Assembly: GCA_934426825.1 (NCBI GenBank)
Contig: CAKRYI010000002.1
Span: 137,850-201,849 of the forward strand
DNA from: an uncultured Acetatifactor sp.
Lineage (GTDB): Bacteria; Bacillota; Clostridia; Lachnospirales; Lachnospiraceae
Direction: 5' to 3'
DNA: 64,000 nt
In this document: positions 7,153 to 15,848 of the stretch, one piece after another
Layout: every line of letters begins with the position of its first letter
How positions within the stretch are numbered: position 1 is the stretch's first letter
The notes under the pieces: model-generated
What the model was told of the DNA's origin: nothing
The model's database searches: none
Seen by the model: the letters and a program-made list of their open reading frames with translations, nothing else
Position numbers and translations under genes: made by a program

Positions 7153-8646
7153 CTATGACCGGCTCTTTATCGCTTCACACATTCCCAGCATCAGGAAAAA
7201 AAACGGTGCATTCAACACCTGCTGAAAACTCACCAGTGAATGAACGCCGTACATTCCAAGTAACAGCATGGCTAAGGGTATTCCCCGGTATCTGCGAAAC
7301 GCTCCCACAAAAATACCGGCATAGCTGACCACTCCCAGAATCCCCAGATTCACAAGCTGTGTCAGCCACTCGTTATGGGCATTGGTGAAAACTGCGTCCG
7401 CAAAATGGCCTGTCTGAAAAAGAACCGTTCCTCCGGACACTGTTTCTCCCAAATAAAGTGCAAAGCAATCCGGTCCGGCGCCAATCAGCTTTTCCTGCAG
7501 ATTGCCTTTCCAAAATCCCGTCCACGCCCTCTGCCAAAGAGTTCCCCGGTAGTTTCCCCACTCGGCAAAAGGTGTTCCCGATAGTTTGTATACAAAAAAG
7601 CATACTGCCGCCATCGCACCAAACCACGCACACCAAACCATTCCCTTGCGAAGCCTGCCCGCCTTATCCTCCGATAACCGCCTGTGTACCACCAACGTAC
7701 ACAATGCCGCAATCGCTGCAACAATCCAGCCTTTCCACAACAGCAGCATACGGGAACTGCCGTCCTGAAACATAATTTCCGCAGTTTTGTTAAAAACCGC
7801 CAGCCGCCCCCAGCCGAACAAAAACACGCTCATGCCTGCAAACAGCGCAAGTATCTTTTCAAACCAGACACCGGAATCTTCCCCCTCTCCATAAGCAAGT
7901 GTCAGGCTTATGAGAAAGCATGCCGCAAGAATCAAAAGTCCGCCATCACTCCCCTGCACACAGAGAAGCACCATTGCCGCCACATTGCCGATAAAAAGGG
8001 GCACTTTCACCCATCTCTTTTTCGCCAGCAGATAAACATTCATCATCCATGCCAGCATTACGCTGTAATAGCCGCACAGCCAGTTGTTGTTTCCCAAGGT
8101 GCTGAGCATATGGCTGAATCCCCAGTCCTGTGCAGAATACCCGTTCAGAAGCCCTAATGGGTCTATTCCCATTTTTTGCAGCAGTCCTATTGCCGTAACC
8201 ATAAAAAATGCGGTTCCCCCAAGAATCCACACACATCCGGCATCCTTTCCATACCGAAGCGCCACAAAATAAATTCCCACCAAAAGGCATTGTGTCAGCG
8301 CCCCCATATACCACTCATCATAGCCGAGCCATGCCGTCCTGCCATAAGGACTTGCCATGGCAGAAATCAAAATGCAGATGCCATAAGCACAAACCAGACA
8401 GGCAACCGGATTCTGTATCATTCTCTGAAGGGAGAACGTTCCACGGAATAATTTCACCAATCCAAACAAAAGTGCCACAGCAATAAAAATACCGAGACAT
8501 AATACCGAGACATTGCGAAACAGGAAATACTTGGTATCCCCCAGCCGGTAATACCCCTCCCCCACATACAGAGGCAGAACCGCCAACAGAAAAGCCAGAT
8601 ATAATTTTCCCAAGATTCCCAGAAATTCCTCTTTTCCTGCCTCCAT
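7153..8646 (-). CDS. O-antigen ligase (Wzy_C) family polytopic membrane protein
   Basis: 497-residue protein with about 12 hydrophobic segments. The C-terminal half has the Wzy_C signature: GAGPDCFALYLGE followed by TNAHNEWLTQLVNLGILG, with the conserved histidine of O-antigen ligases and polymerases. In a Gram-positive it would more likely join glycan units of a wall or capsule polymer to a carrier or protein than ligate LPS; that is inference. No glycosyltransferases are nearby. It sits alone between the heat-shock operon terminator and the Rpn remnant, breaking the usual dnaJ-prmA neighbourhood, which suggests insertion into that locus. Confidence 0.75.
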   Translation of the reverse strand: MEAGKEEFLGILGKLYLAFLLAVLPLYVGEGYYRLGDTKYFLFRNVSVLCLGIFIAVALLFGLVKLFRGTFSLQRMIQNPVACLVCAYGICILISAMASPYGRTAWLGYDEWYMGALTQCLLVGIYFVALRYGKDAGCVWILGGTAFFMVTAIGLLQKMGIDPLGLLNGYSAQDWGFSHMLSTLGNNNWLCGYYSVMLAWMMNVYLLAKKRWVKVPLFIGNVAAMVLLCVQGSDGGLLILAACFLISLTLAYGEGEDSGVWFEKILALFAGMSVFLFGWGRLAVFNKTAEIMFQDGSSRMLLLWKGWIVAAIAALCTLVVHRRLSEDKAGRLRKGMVWCAWFGAMAAVCFFVYKLSGTPFAEWGNYRGTLWQRAWTGFWKGNLQEKLIGAGPDCFALYLGETVSGGTVLFQTGHFADAVFTNAHNEWLTQLVNLGILGVVSYAGIFVGAFRRYRGIPLAMLLLGMYGVHSLVSFQQVLNAPFFFLMLGMCEAIKSRS

Positions 8647-8776
8647 TCCTTTCGCACTCCTTCTCTCATCATTACCCTAAATTGTAGACGGTCAGTCATT
8701 CTTTGTCAAATTACAGTAATATAATTTACAGGCATTTTGTCCTATAAGTCAGCATTTTGCCGGTTTTTTCACAAAT

Positions 8777-8827
8777 AAAGCAGGACTGTCTCCCGGCAAC
8801 ACACTACCGGAAATGCAGTCCTGCTTT
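8777..8827 (-). terminator. Terminator of the hrcA-grpE-dnaK-dnaJ operon
   Basis: Stem AAAGCAGGACTG / CAGTCCTGCTTT (12 bp) with an internal CCGG/CCGG pair in its loop lies 22 bp past the dnaJ stop. A T-rich stretch follows on the minus strand. Confidence 0.8.
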
Positions 8828-8848
8828 AACTTTTATTTGATTGCATGC

Positions 8849-10024
8849 TTATTTCCAAAACTTTTTCTTTTTGCCGTCCTTGTTCTCAGGTGCCGCATCC
8901 TGACCGCTTGCCCGTTTTGCCGCATTCAGGGAATCATCTGTCACCGCGTCAAACTGTTTCAGCAATTCCTTGGCTTCAGGTTTAAGTTTATCAGGTACCT
9001 GCACCACCAAAGTTACATAATGGTCGCCGCGCACCTCACGGTTACGCACGGAAGGAACACCTTTTCCTTTCAGACGTACTTTGGTATCGGTCTGGGTTCC
9101 GGGCTTCACATCATAAATGACCTTGCCATCCACGGTATCAATCACAATCTCGCCGCCGAGAGCCGCCACTGCAAATGACATGGGCACGGTGGAGAAAATA
9201 TTCATATCCTGACGCTGGAAAATCGGATGTCTGCCTACAATCACCTCAACCAGCACATCTCCTCTGGGTCCGCCGTTCACGCCGGGTTCACCAAGACCGG
9301 GCATACGGGTGGACTGTCCGTTGTCGATGCCAGCGGGAATATCCACGGAATAACGCTTACGCATGGGAATATAACCCGTTCCGCGACAGTCCGGACACTT
9401 ATCCTTAATGACTTTACCGGTACCCTGACAATCCGGACAGGTCTGCACATTACGAACCGTTCCGAAAAATGACTGCTGGGTAAATACCACCTGTCCTTTA
9501 CCTCCGCACTTGCTACAGGTTTCCGGGCTGGTGCCGGGTTTTGCACCGCTTCCCTTACAGGTTTTACAGGTTTCTTTTATGGTAAGGTCGATTTCCTTCT
9601 TGCATCCGAATACAGCTTCCTCAAAAGTGATTCTTACGCTGGTACGGATATTGGCGCCCTTCATAGGACCGTTGCTGCGCGCTCCGCCCCTGCTGCGTCC
9701 GCCGCCAAAAAAATCACCGAATATGTCACCGAATATATCACTAAAGTCAGCGCCGTTAAAATCAAAGCCTCCACCGGCTCCGCCTGCACCGCCCTCGAAT
9801 GCGGCATGGCCGAACTGGTCATACTGACGTCTCTTCTCAGGATCACTTAAGACAGCATACGCCTCAGAGGCCTCCTTGAATTTCTTCTCTGCCTCCGCAT
9901 CGCCGGGATTCATATCCGGATGATATTTTTTTGCAAGAACACGATATGCTTTTTTAATTGCGGCATCGTCTGCACTTTTATCAACACCGAGAACCTCATA
10001 ATAGTCCCGTTTCTGTTCTGCCAT
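8849..10024 (-). CDS. dnaJ: Chaperone DnaJ
   Basis: 391-residue type I Hsp40 that delivers substrates to DnaK and stimulates its ATPase. The J domain has KYHPDMNP (HPD motif, about residue 33). A Gly/Phe-rich linker follows, then four CxxCxGxG zinc repeats beginning CKTCKGSG, CSKCGGKG, CPDCQGTG and CPDCRGTG, then the C-terminal substrate domains. The start is ATG 10024 (MAEQKRDYYEVLG) with a GAGGAGGAG site; the open frame extends 30 codons further but without conservation. It is the last gene of the CIRCE-controlled operon. Confidence 0.98.
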   Translation of the reverse strand: MAEQKRDYYEVLGVDKSADDAAIKKAYRVLAKKYHPDMNPGDAEAEKKFKEASEAYAVLSDPEKRRQYDQFGHAAFEGGAGGAGGGFDFNGADFSDIFGDIFGDFFGGGRSRGGARSNGPMKGANIRTSVRITFEEAVFGCKKEIDLTIKETCKTCKGSGAKPGTSPETCSKCGGKGQVVFTQQSFFGTVRNVQTCPDCQGTGKVIKDKCPDCRGTGYIPMRKRYSVDIPAGIDNGQSTRMPGLGEPGVNGGPRGDVLVEVIVGRHPIFQRQDMNIFSTVPMSFAVAALGGEIVIDTVDGKVIYDVKPGTQTDTKVRLKGKGVPSVRNREVRGDHYVTLVVQVPDKLKPEAKELLKQFDAVTDDSLNAAKRASGQDAAPENKDGKKKKFWK

Positions 10025-10158
10025 AATTCTCCTCCTCGGATTTTCAACTCTTCTATAATGCGGTACGCACAGGGAAGCGGTTTTGCTCCGCTGCCCTGTG
10101 CTGCCCTTTTTCATACCTCGTATACGTTACCACATTTTATGTGGATAATCAACATTTA

Positions 10159-12042
10159 TTAAACCTCGCGGAAGTCTCCGTCGATGACATCATCCTGAGC
10201 ACCGGAACCTGCGTCTGTACTTGCGCCTGCACCGCTCATGTCAGGACCTGCCGCACCGTTTGCACCCTGAGCCTGCTGTGCTGCCTGCTCATACATCTTG
10301 GTGAATACGGACTGTGCACTCTGGGTCAGCTTCTCTTTTGCGGCCTTCAGCTCATCCAAATCGCTGTCGCTCATTTCCTGATCCTTGGTTCTCTCCAGAA
10401 TGGCCTTTACAGCCTCCAAATCTGCCTGTACCTGAGTCTTGTCGCTCTCAGGAACCTTGTCGCCCACTTCATTCAGAGCCTTCTCGGTCTGGAATACGAA
10501 GGAGTCTGCGTCATTTCTTGCCTCTACAGCTTCCTTTCTCTTCTTATCCTGTGCCTCGAACTCAGCAGCTTCCTTCACTGCCTTGTCGATTTCAGCATCG
10601 GACATGTTGGAGCCGGCGGTAATGGTGATATGCTGCTCTTTGCCGGTACCTAAATCCTTAGCGGATACGTTTACAATACCGTTTGCATCAATATCAAAGG
10701 TAACCTCAATCTGAGGGATTCCTCTGGGTGCGGGAGCGATACCGTCCAGACGGAAGGTACCGAGGGATTTGTTATCTCTTGCGAACTGTCTCTCACCCTG
10801 TACAATATTGATATCTACGGCGGTCTGGTTATCTGCTGCGGTAGAGAATATCTGGCTGTGTTTGGTAGGAATGGTTGTATTTCTCTCAATCAATCTGGTT
10901 GCCACACCACCCATGGTCTCGATGGACAGGGACAAAGGAGTTACATCCAGAAGCAGAATGTCGCCTGCGCCCGCGTCGCCTGCCAGTTTACCACCCTGAA
11001 TGGAAGCACCGATTGCTACACACTCATCAGGGTTCAGGGACTTGCTGGGCTCTTTACCGGTAAGCTGTCTTACCTTATCCTGTACTGCAGGGATTCGTGT
11101 GGAACCACCTACCAAAAGCACCTGTCCGAGGTCTGCATTGGTCAGTCCTGCGTCCTTCATTGCATTCTGAACAGGGATTGCGGTTCTGTCTACCAAATCA
11201 TGTGTCAGTTCATCGAACTGTGCACGGGTCAGGTTCATATCAAAGTGCTTAGGTCCCTCAGCGGTTGCGGTAATGAAAGGAAGATTGATATTGGTTGTCA
11301 TAGCGCTGGACAGCTCTTTCTTTGCCTTCTCGGCTGCTTCCTTCAATCTCTGCATAGCCATCTTATCACCGGACAAATCAACGCCTTCTGCTTTCTTGAA
11401 TTCGTCAATCATCCACTGGATAATCTTGTTATCGAAATCATCACCGCCTAAGTGCGTATCACCGTTGGTTGCAAGAACCTCAATGACACCGTCACCAATC
11501 TCAATAATGGACACATCGAAAGTACCACCACCGAGGTCGTATACCATAATCTTCTGCTCTTTTTCGTTATCCAGTCCGTATGCAAGAGCTGCAGCGGTAG
11601 GCTCGTTGATAATACGTTTTACATCCAGTCCGGCAATCTTACCTGCATCCTTGGTTGCCTGACGCTGAGCATCATTAAAGTATGCGGGAACCGTAATAAC
11701 TGCCTCTGAAACCTTCTCACCCAGATAGCTCTCTGCATCTGCTTTCAGCTTCTGCAGAATCATTGCGGAAATCTGCTGGGGAGAATACTTCTTGCCGTCA
11801 ATGGTACGTCCGTTATCCGTACCCATATCTCTCTTAATAGAAGAAATGGTTTTCTCTGCATTGGTAACTGCCTGACGCTTTGCAGGCTCACCAATCAGTC
11901 TCTCACCGGTCTTTGTAAATGCAACAACGGAAGGTGTGGTTCTTGCTCCTTCTGCGTTGGCGATAACGGTGGGTTTACCACCTTCCATAACTGCTACACA
12001 ACTGTTTGTTGTACCTAAGTCAATACCAATAATTTTACTCAT
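10159..12042 (-). CDS. dnaK: Chaperone DnaK (Hsp70)
   Basis: 627-residue Hsp70. The ATPase domain opens with IGIDLGTTNSCVAVMEGG, and VYDLGGGTFDVS and VLLVGGSTRIPAVQ are the phosphate and adenosine motifs. The substrate-binding domain begins with DVTPLSLSIETMGG, and a Gly/Ala-rich tail ends in DDVIDGDFREV. It works with GrpE (upstream, 54 bp) and DnaJ (downstream) in protein folding. Expression should follow the CIRCE operator at 13783. Confidence 0.98.
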   Translation of the reverse strand: MSKIIGIDLGTTNSCVAVMEGGKPTVIANAEGARTTPSVVAFTKTGERLIGEPAKRQAVTNAEKTISSIKRDMGTDNGRTIDGKKYSPQQISAMILQKLKADAESYLGEKVSEAVITVPAYFNDAQRQATKDAGKIAGLDVKRIINEPTAAALAYGLDNEKEQKIMVYDLGGGTFDVSIIEIGDGVIEVLATNGDTHLGGDDFDNKIIQWMIDEFKKAEGVDLSGDKMAMQRLKEAAEKAKKELSSAMTTNINLPFITATAEGPKHFDMNLTRAQFDELTHDLVDRTAIPVQNAMKDAGLTNADLGQVLLVGGSTRIPAVQDKVRQLTGKEPSKSLNPDECVAIGASIQGGKLAGDAGAGDILLLDVTPLSLSIETMGGVATRLIERNTTIPTKHSQIFSTAADNQTAVDINIVQGERQFARDNKSLGTFRLDGIAPAPRGIPQIEVTFDIDANGIVNVSAKDLGTGKEQHITITAGSNMSDAEIDKAVKEAAEFEAQDKKRKEAVEARNDADSFVFQTEKALNEVGDKVPESDKTQVQADLEAVKAILERTKDQEMSDSDLDELKAAKEKLTQSAQSVFTKMYEQAAQQAQGANGAAGPDMSGAGASTDAGSGAQDDVIDGDFREV

Positions 12043-12096
12043 AATTAAGCCCTCCTGCTTATCATAATCTTTTTCAATACTGTTAAATCTATCTAT

Positions 12097-12711
12097 TTAC
12101 ACTACCACTGCCACCATACTGTGTCTTACTACTGTGTCATGGTAGGTGTAACCTTTTTGAAGTTCCTGAGCAATCACTCCGGATTCATACTCCTCGCTCT
12201 CCACCTGCATTACCGCGTTGTGAAGGTTGGGGTCAAACTCACATCCCACTGCTTCAATGGGTTTCACACCCATATTTTCCAGTTCCGTGAGCAACTGTTT
12301 ATAAATACGGTTCATACCGTCTACAAAGGGGTCTTCCTTCTGTTCTTCGGGAACCGTTGCCAGTCCTCTTTCAAAATTATCGACCACCGGGAGAATCTTC
12401 TCGATAATGCTCTTGGCGCCGGTCTCAAACATCGCCTGTTTCTCGCGGTCCGTACGCTTGCGGAAGTTCTCGAACTCAGCCATCTGCCTTTTTACTCTGT
12501 CCTCTAACTGGTCAATCTTCTCCTTGTAAGCGTCTGCCTTTTTATCCTGCTTTGCCTGCTTTTTAGCAGCCTTTTTGTCTGCCCGGCTGAGAGTTTCTTC
12601 TTCCTCTGTTTCCGCCTCCTCAGCGTCCGCAGCCACCTCTTCCTGATTTGCCTCCGCCTCTTTGGCTTTTTCGGTTTCTTCCTCTAATATTTCTTTTTCC
12701 TGTTCTGCCAT
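12097..12711 (-). CDS. grpE: Nucleotide exchange factor GrpE
   Basis: 204-residue partner of DnaK that releases ADP. The first 70 residues are a Glu/Ala/Lys-rich acidic region likely to be disordered or coiled coil. The dimerising helix and C-terminal beta domain contain FENFRKRTDREK, LPVVDNFERGL and the end motif GYTYHDTVVRHSMVAV. It lies 18 bp after hrcA and 54 bp before dnaK. Confidence 0.97.
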   Translation of the reverse strand: MAEQEKEILEEETEKAKEAEANQEEVAADAEEAETEEEETLSRADKKAAKKQAKQDKKADAYKEKIDQLEDRVKRQMAEFENFRKRTDREKQAMFETGAKSIIEKILPVVDNFERGLATVPEEQKEDPFVDGMNRIYKQLLTELENMGVKPIEAVGCEFDPNLHNAVMQVESEEYESGVIAQELQKGYTYHDTVVRHSMVAVVV

Positions 12712-12729
12712 ATCTTAATTCCTTTCCGG

Positions 12730-13758
12730 TTACTCACCTTTATATAAATCATCCAGCTGGCTTTGCAAGGTTCGCAGCGTTCCGACAACCTTGTCATAAT
12801 CCATTCTTTTGGGTCCGATGATTCCTATCGTTCCTCTCATGCCGTCACCCAACTCGTACGTTGCAGTGACAACGCTGCAGTCCTTCATGCTCTGCACCGG
12901 TGTCTCGTCTCCGATATACACCTGTATGCCTGTATTTTTTTCATCTGCCAGTGTGTCCGTTACCAGTTCATGTAACTGTTGTTTTTCCTCGAAGGTATTA
13001 ATGAGTTCGCTGGCTTTTGCCTGATCCGCCAGTTCGGGGTATTTGAAAATATTGTTTGCACCGCTGGTGTAGATTTCCAAATCTTCATCCGCCTTAATGG
13101 CTTCCGCCACGGCGTCAATCACCTCGCTGACAATGGCACTGTGGATTCCCGCCTGCTGTTTCAATGCGGAAATCATTCCCAGATTGATTTCTTCCATGGA
13201 CAAACCGTTCAAATGCGTGTTCAGCAAAATATTCAGCTTTAACAGCGTCTCATCGTTTAATTCCTCGTCCACGGAAAGAATATTGTTTTTAATGACATTT
13301 CCCTCGACCACGATAACTGCCAGTATCTGGTTTTCATCCACTCTGGAAAGCTGGATGAATTTCACCTTGTTGCGGTGGGTCTGGGGCGCCGAAATCATGG
13401 TAGCGTACTGGGTGTTCTGTGCAAGAAGTCTGGCAACCTGCTTTAACAGGGTTTCCATTTTATCCTGCCGTTCCACCAGCATTTCCTTCATTTCCACAAC
13501 TTCTTTTTCCTTCTCCTCCATCATGGTGTCCACATAAAGCCTGTAACCCTTGTCGGAAGGAACTCTGCCTGCGGAGGTGTGCGGCTGAATGATATAGCCC
13601 ATCTCCTCCAAATCTGCCATCTCGTTTCGGATGGTTGCGGAGCTGAGATTCAGGTCAGTATACTTTGAAATTGTCCTGCTGCCCACCGGCTCTCCTGTCT
13701 CCAGATAGTTCCGGATAATGGCTTGCAATATTTTGGTTTTTCTTTCATCCAACTGCAT
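12730..13758 (-). CDS. hrcA: Heat-inducible transcription repressor HrcA
   Basis: 342-residue repressor of the CIRCE operator, kept active by GroEL. The N-terminal winged helix contains LETGEPVGSRTISKY and LSSATIRNEMADLEEMGYI, with QPHTSAGRVPSDKGYR next to it; the GAF-like C-terminal domain follows. It is the first gene of hrcA-grpE-dnaK-dnaJ and autoregulated through the operator 25 bp upstream of its start. Confidence 0.98.
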   Translation of the reverse strand: MQLDERKTKILQAIIRNYLETGEPVGSRTISKYTDLNLSSATIRNEMADLEEMGYIIQPHTSAGRVPSDKGYRLYVDTMMEEKEKEVVEMKEMLVERQDKMETLLKQVARLLAQNTQYATMISAPQTHRNKVKFIQLSRVDENQILAVIVVEGNVIKNNILSVDEELNDETLLKLNILLNTHLNGLSMEEINLGMISALKQQAGIHSAIVSEVIDAVAEAIKADEDLEIYTSGANNIFKYPELADQAKASELINTFEEKQQLHELVTDTLADEKNTGIQVYIGDETPVQSMKDCSVVTATYELGDGMRGTIGIIGPKRMDYDKVVGTLRTLQSQLDDLYKGE

Positions 13759-13782
13759 GTGACCATCGCTCCTTTTTTGTTA

Positions 13783-13809
13783 TTAGCACTCGTTTCAAAG
13801 GAGTGCTAA
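13783..13809. promoter_or_regulatory. CIRCE operator
   Basis: A perfect canonical CIRCE: TTAGCACTC, nine spacer bases, GAGTGCTAA. It lies between the promoter and hrcA and is the binding site for HrcA. Confidence 0.98.
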
Positions 13810-13823
13810 CACCATCTATTGAT

Positions 13824-13852
13824 AAGGTATCACTAAGCATTTCTATTGTCAA
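13824..13852 (-). promoter_or_regulatory. Promoter of the heat-shock operon
   Basis: On the minus strand TTGACA (13847-13852) and TACCTT (13824-13829) are 17 bp apart. Transcription would start just before the CIRCE operator, as expected for HrcA repression. The -10 is a weak match. Confidence 0.6.
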
Positions 13853-13884
13853 CAGATTTTTAGAAAAATAATTATAAATTAATT

Positions 13885-13937
13885 GTAAAAAAAATCGAAA
13901 GTCAAAGAGAGGATTTCCTTCTCTTCGCTTTCGACTT
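13885..13937 (-). terminator. Terminator after the DUF6465 gene
   Basis: An imperfect hairpin closed by TCGAAAG / CTTTCGA with an inner AGAGA/TCTCT pairing is followed on the minus strand by a run of T. A second small hairpin (CTTTCGT-GAC-ACGAAAG, 13945-13961) lies between it and the gene. Confidence 0.75.
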
Positions 13938-13972
13938 TTTAAATCTTTCGTGACACGAAAGGATATGACATC

Positions 13973-14434
13973 TTATATATAGAAGCTGCCTGTGAACTCC
14001 TTGTTCATCACATAATATGCCTGACTCTCTTCCGGCTTAACATACAGCTCAATGCTGGTTAAATCAGCTGCTTTCTGTTTCAGATCGTACTTCCATACAT
14101 CCTTTGCAATCTTCAGCAGTTCTTCCTGAGAATAAGACTTTCCGTCAAACTGGATATGTACTGTACCGGTTACTTCCGCTTTTTTAGCAGTTGCCTTTTT
14201 TGCTGCCGTTTTCTTTGCAGCAGGTTCAGCCTTCTTTGCTGTAGCAGCCTTTTTTGCAGGCTCAGCTTTCTTTACGGCTTCCGCTTTCTTAGCAGGCTCT
14301 TCTTTTTTTACTTCATCTGTCTTTACTGTTGTTGTCTGTACTGCCTTCACTTCTGCCTTAGGTGCTTCAACCTTTGCGCTTGCAGCGGTTGTTTTTACGG
14401 TTACAGGGGTTACAATTTTCTTTGTTGCTGCCAT
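13973..14434 (-). CDS. DUF6465-type protein with histone H1-like Lys/Ala-rich arm
   Basis: 153-residue protein. Residues 15-90 are a low-complexity arm built from AKKAE / KKAEPAKKA repeats, resembling the basic tail of bacterial histone H1-like proteins. The C-terminal 60 residues (from GTVHIQFDGKSYS to the end) form a small conserved domain that I recognise as DUF6465, common in Lachnospiraceae; the function is unknown. The start is ATG 14434 (MAATKK) with AGAAGGGAG upstream. It has its own promoter and terminator. The basic arm suggests nucleic-acid or surface-polymer binding, which is speculation. Confidence 0.75.
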   Translation of the reverse strand: MAATKKIVTPVTVKTTAASAKVEAPKAEVKAVQTTTVKTDEVKKEEPAKKAEAVKKAEPAKKAATAKKAEPAAKKTAAKKATAKKAEVTGTVHIQFDGKSYSQEELLKIAKDVWKYDLKQKAADLTSIELYVKPEESQAYYVMNKEFTGSFYI

Positions 14435-14512
14435 AATGACATCTCCCTTCTGGTCGTAGACAATATTTTCTATCCTCACAAGCCATAATGTTACTTTAGC
14501 TTGACAGTATTT

Positions 14513-14541
14513 AGTTTATTCCTTTCAACGTAAGTTGTCAA
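14513..14541 (-). promoter_or_regulatory. Promoter of the DUF6465 gene
   Basis: TTGACA (14536-14541) and TAAACT (14513-14518) on the minus strand with a 17-bp spacer, about 80 bp upstream of the ATG. Confidence 0.7.
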
Positions 14542-14614
14542 CTGTCTTGACAATTTGACCTTTTATAAATATTTTTCAGGCGGCAAAAAGCGCCCAAAGC
14601 AGGAGATATGCGCC

Positions 14615-14643
14615 TTGACACATCCATAAGGGTCTGCTAAAAT
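14615..14643 (+). promoter_or_regulatory. Promoter of the T-box leader
   Basis: TTGACA (14615-14620), 17 bp, TAAAAT (14638-14643): a near-consensus sigma-A promoter reading into the T-box leader. Confidence 0.75.
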
Positions 14644-14649
14644 ACACTC

Positions 14650-14910
14650 AATAACATAAGAAAAGCAATGACGGAAAGAGTAGTTTACCCGGAAACATTC
14701 AGAGAGAACGGCATATGGTGAAAGCCGTTTATGCGGAAGGCAGACGAAAACCATTCCAGAGCTGTAATACCGAACCCGGATTTGTAAGTATTACCGTATG
14801 CCTGCGTTAAAGGATAGGATTTGTTGGAATCTGAAGTGAAAAGTTAAGGTGGAACCGTGCACAGTGCACCCTTAAGGCTATATTCGTATGGTCTTATGGG
14901 TGCTTTTCTT
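14650..14910 (+). ncRNA. T-box riboswitch, probably threonine-specific, now without an intact target gene
   Basis: The leader has the order of T-box elements: a stem I region with CAGAGAGAACGG and GGTG, a candidate specifier ACC (Thr) in AATACCGAA at 14769-14771, and the conserved T-box TGGAACCGTG at 14850-14859. The T-box pairs with the tRNA acceptor end. A terminator with stem GCACCC/GGGTGC and TTTTCTT follows (14866-14910). The gene after it is a broken thrS fragment, which agrees with a Thr specifier. The specifier assignment rests on reading by eye without a folded model. Confidence 0.8.
14866..14910 (+). terminator. T-box regulated terminator
   Basis: GCACCC(tt)AAG pairs with CTT(at)GGGTGC, followed by TTTTCTT. 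The 5' arm competes with the antiterminator formed by the T-box sequence just upstream. Confidence 0.75.
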
Positions 14911-14984
14911 ATGTTGTTCATATTATGACAAAATGTCAAAAGAAAGGAGCAACAAATTATGAAGGTTCTGCAAAGAAACGGAGA

Positions 14985-15260
14985 AATGACGGAGGTCGGT
15001 TTTGAGCCTATAAGCTGGAAATGATAAACGCACTGGAGGAATCGGTTCCCATCAGCTTTTACAGGCAGGGGGATTATGAGGAGTTCTGCGCCGGTCCGCA
15101 TATTTCCAACACCAGCCAGATAAAGGCATTGAAACTGCTTTCGGTTGTCGGCGAACAGGAACAGCAAAACCAAACCCTATCCGTGCGGAAAAGGGACAGC
15201 GAATCCGGTATCCCGGAGCAAAAGCAGATGACACCGGACTGCTTTGTGAAAATAATGTCC
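14985..15260 (+). pseudogene. thrS: Threonyl-tRNA synthetase remnant
   Basis: One frame reads KLEMINALEESVPISFYRQG and then DYEEFCAGPHISNTSQIKAL, clearly the ThrRS editing-to-catalytic junction (PISFYRQGDFxDLCxGPH is the family motif). After LLSVVG the frame is lost. A weaker match to the next ThrRS segment (SKxK...GTAxP) appears in another frame up to about 15260. Everything before about residue 200 and after about residue 300 of a normal synthetase is absent. An ATG with AAGGAG at 14959 opens only a 21-codon frame. It lies behind an intact-looking Thr T-box, so it was probably a second thrS copy. Confidence 0.75.
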
Positions 15261-15319
15261 TCTCAGGCAGAATAAACCAATATTCCTTCGGAGGAAGTCG
15301 AATCACCGGTAATCTTTTC

Positions 15320-15640
15320 CTAATTTACGGCAGAGTAATACTTTTCGGCTTCCTCTTTGGACAAAGAATATACTTTCTGCAGCTTGCGCAGAATGGTCTC
15401 TCTGTCAGCTCCGTCCTCCTGTTTATCGCGGATGAATCCGGTGATTCCCTGTGCGATTCCTTCCGCCAGACCTTCTTCCCTGCCTTCGGCTCTCGCATCC
15501 ATCCTCACATCGTCGTCATATAATAATTCTTTCATGTACTCAGACCTCCACTTCTCATTGCGCCGCGCCCTGTCCACGGCAGTTTCTATCCTTCCCGTCA
15601 GCCGGCGGCAGGAGTATCTATAGCGCGTTCCGTTCTTTCC
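15320..15640 (-). pseudogene. Remnant of Rpn-family PD-(D/E)XK nuclease/putative transposase, copy B
   Basis: Only the C-terminal part is left: RLTGRIETAVDRARRNEKWR, then MKELLYDDDVRMDAR, the Glu/Gly-rich AEGREEGLAEGIAQG helix typical of these proteins, and ETILRKLQKVYSLSKEEAEK before the stop. The N-terminal nuclease domain was lost by a larger deletion than in copy A (6499-6962). The frame is open upstream to 15685 but that part is not coding-like. It borders the broken thrS, so the same rearrangement may have damaged both. Confidence 0.8.
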
Positions 15641-15767
15641 ACTCCTACTTATCAAATATGGGTAACGTAAGCAGGAATTTCTCAAGAAAGAATCTCAGAC
15701 ATCAGTAGACACTGACAACAGATAACTATGTGATTGATTGAAAATCTGCTTATAATCAGAGTATACC
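15627..15767 (-). repeat. 141-bp 5' flank of Rpn-type remnant, copy B
   Basis: Second copy of the segment at 6947-7087, the same length, nearly identical in its outer parts and diverged in the middle. The inverted repeat of copy A is imperfect here (CCTACTTA instead of CCTGCTTA). Confidence 0.75.
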
Positions 15768-15848
15768 ATAAGCGTCAAAAAATGCGCAAGTCACAAAATC
15801 GGAATTTTGCAACATGCGCATATCTTTTTTCGTAAAGTCGGACAACTG

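Noticed and set aside
14563..15306. Minus-strand open frames across the T-box and thrS fragment
   Set aside because: They lie antisense to recognisable T-box and ThrRS sequence and show no start signals or families.
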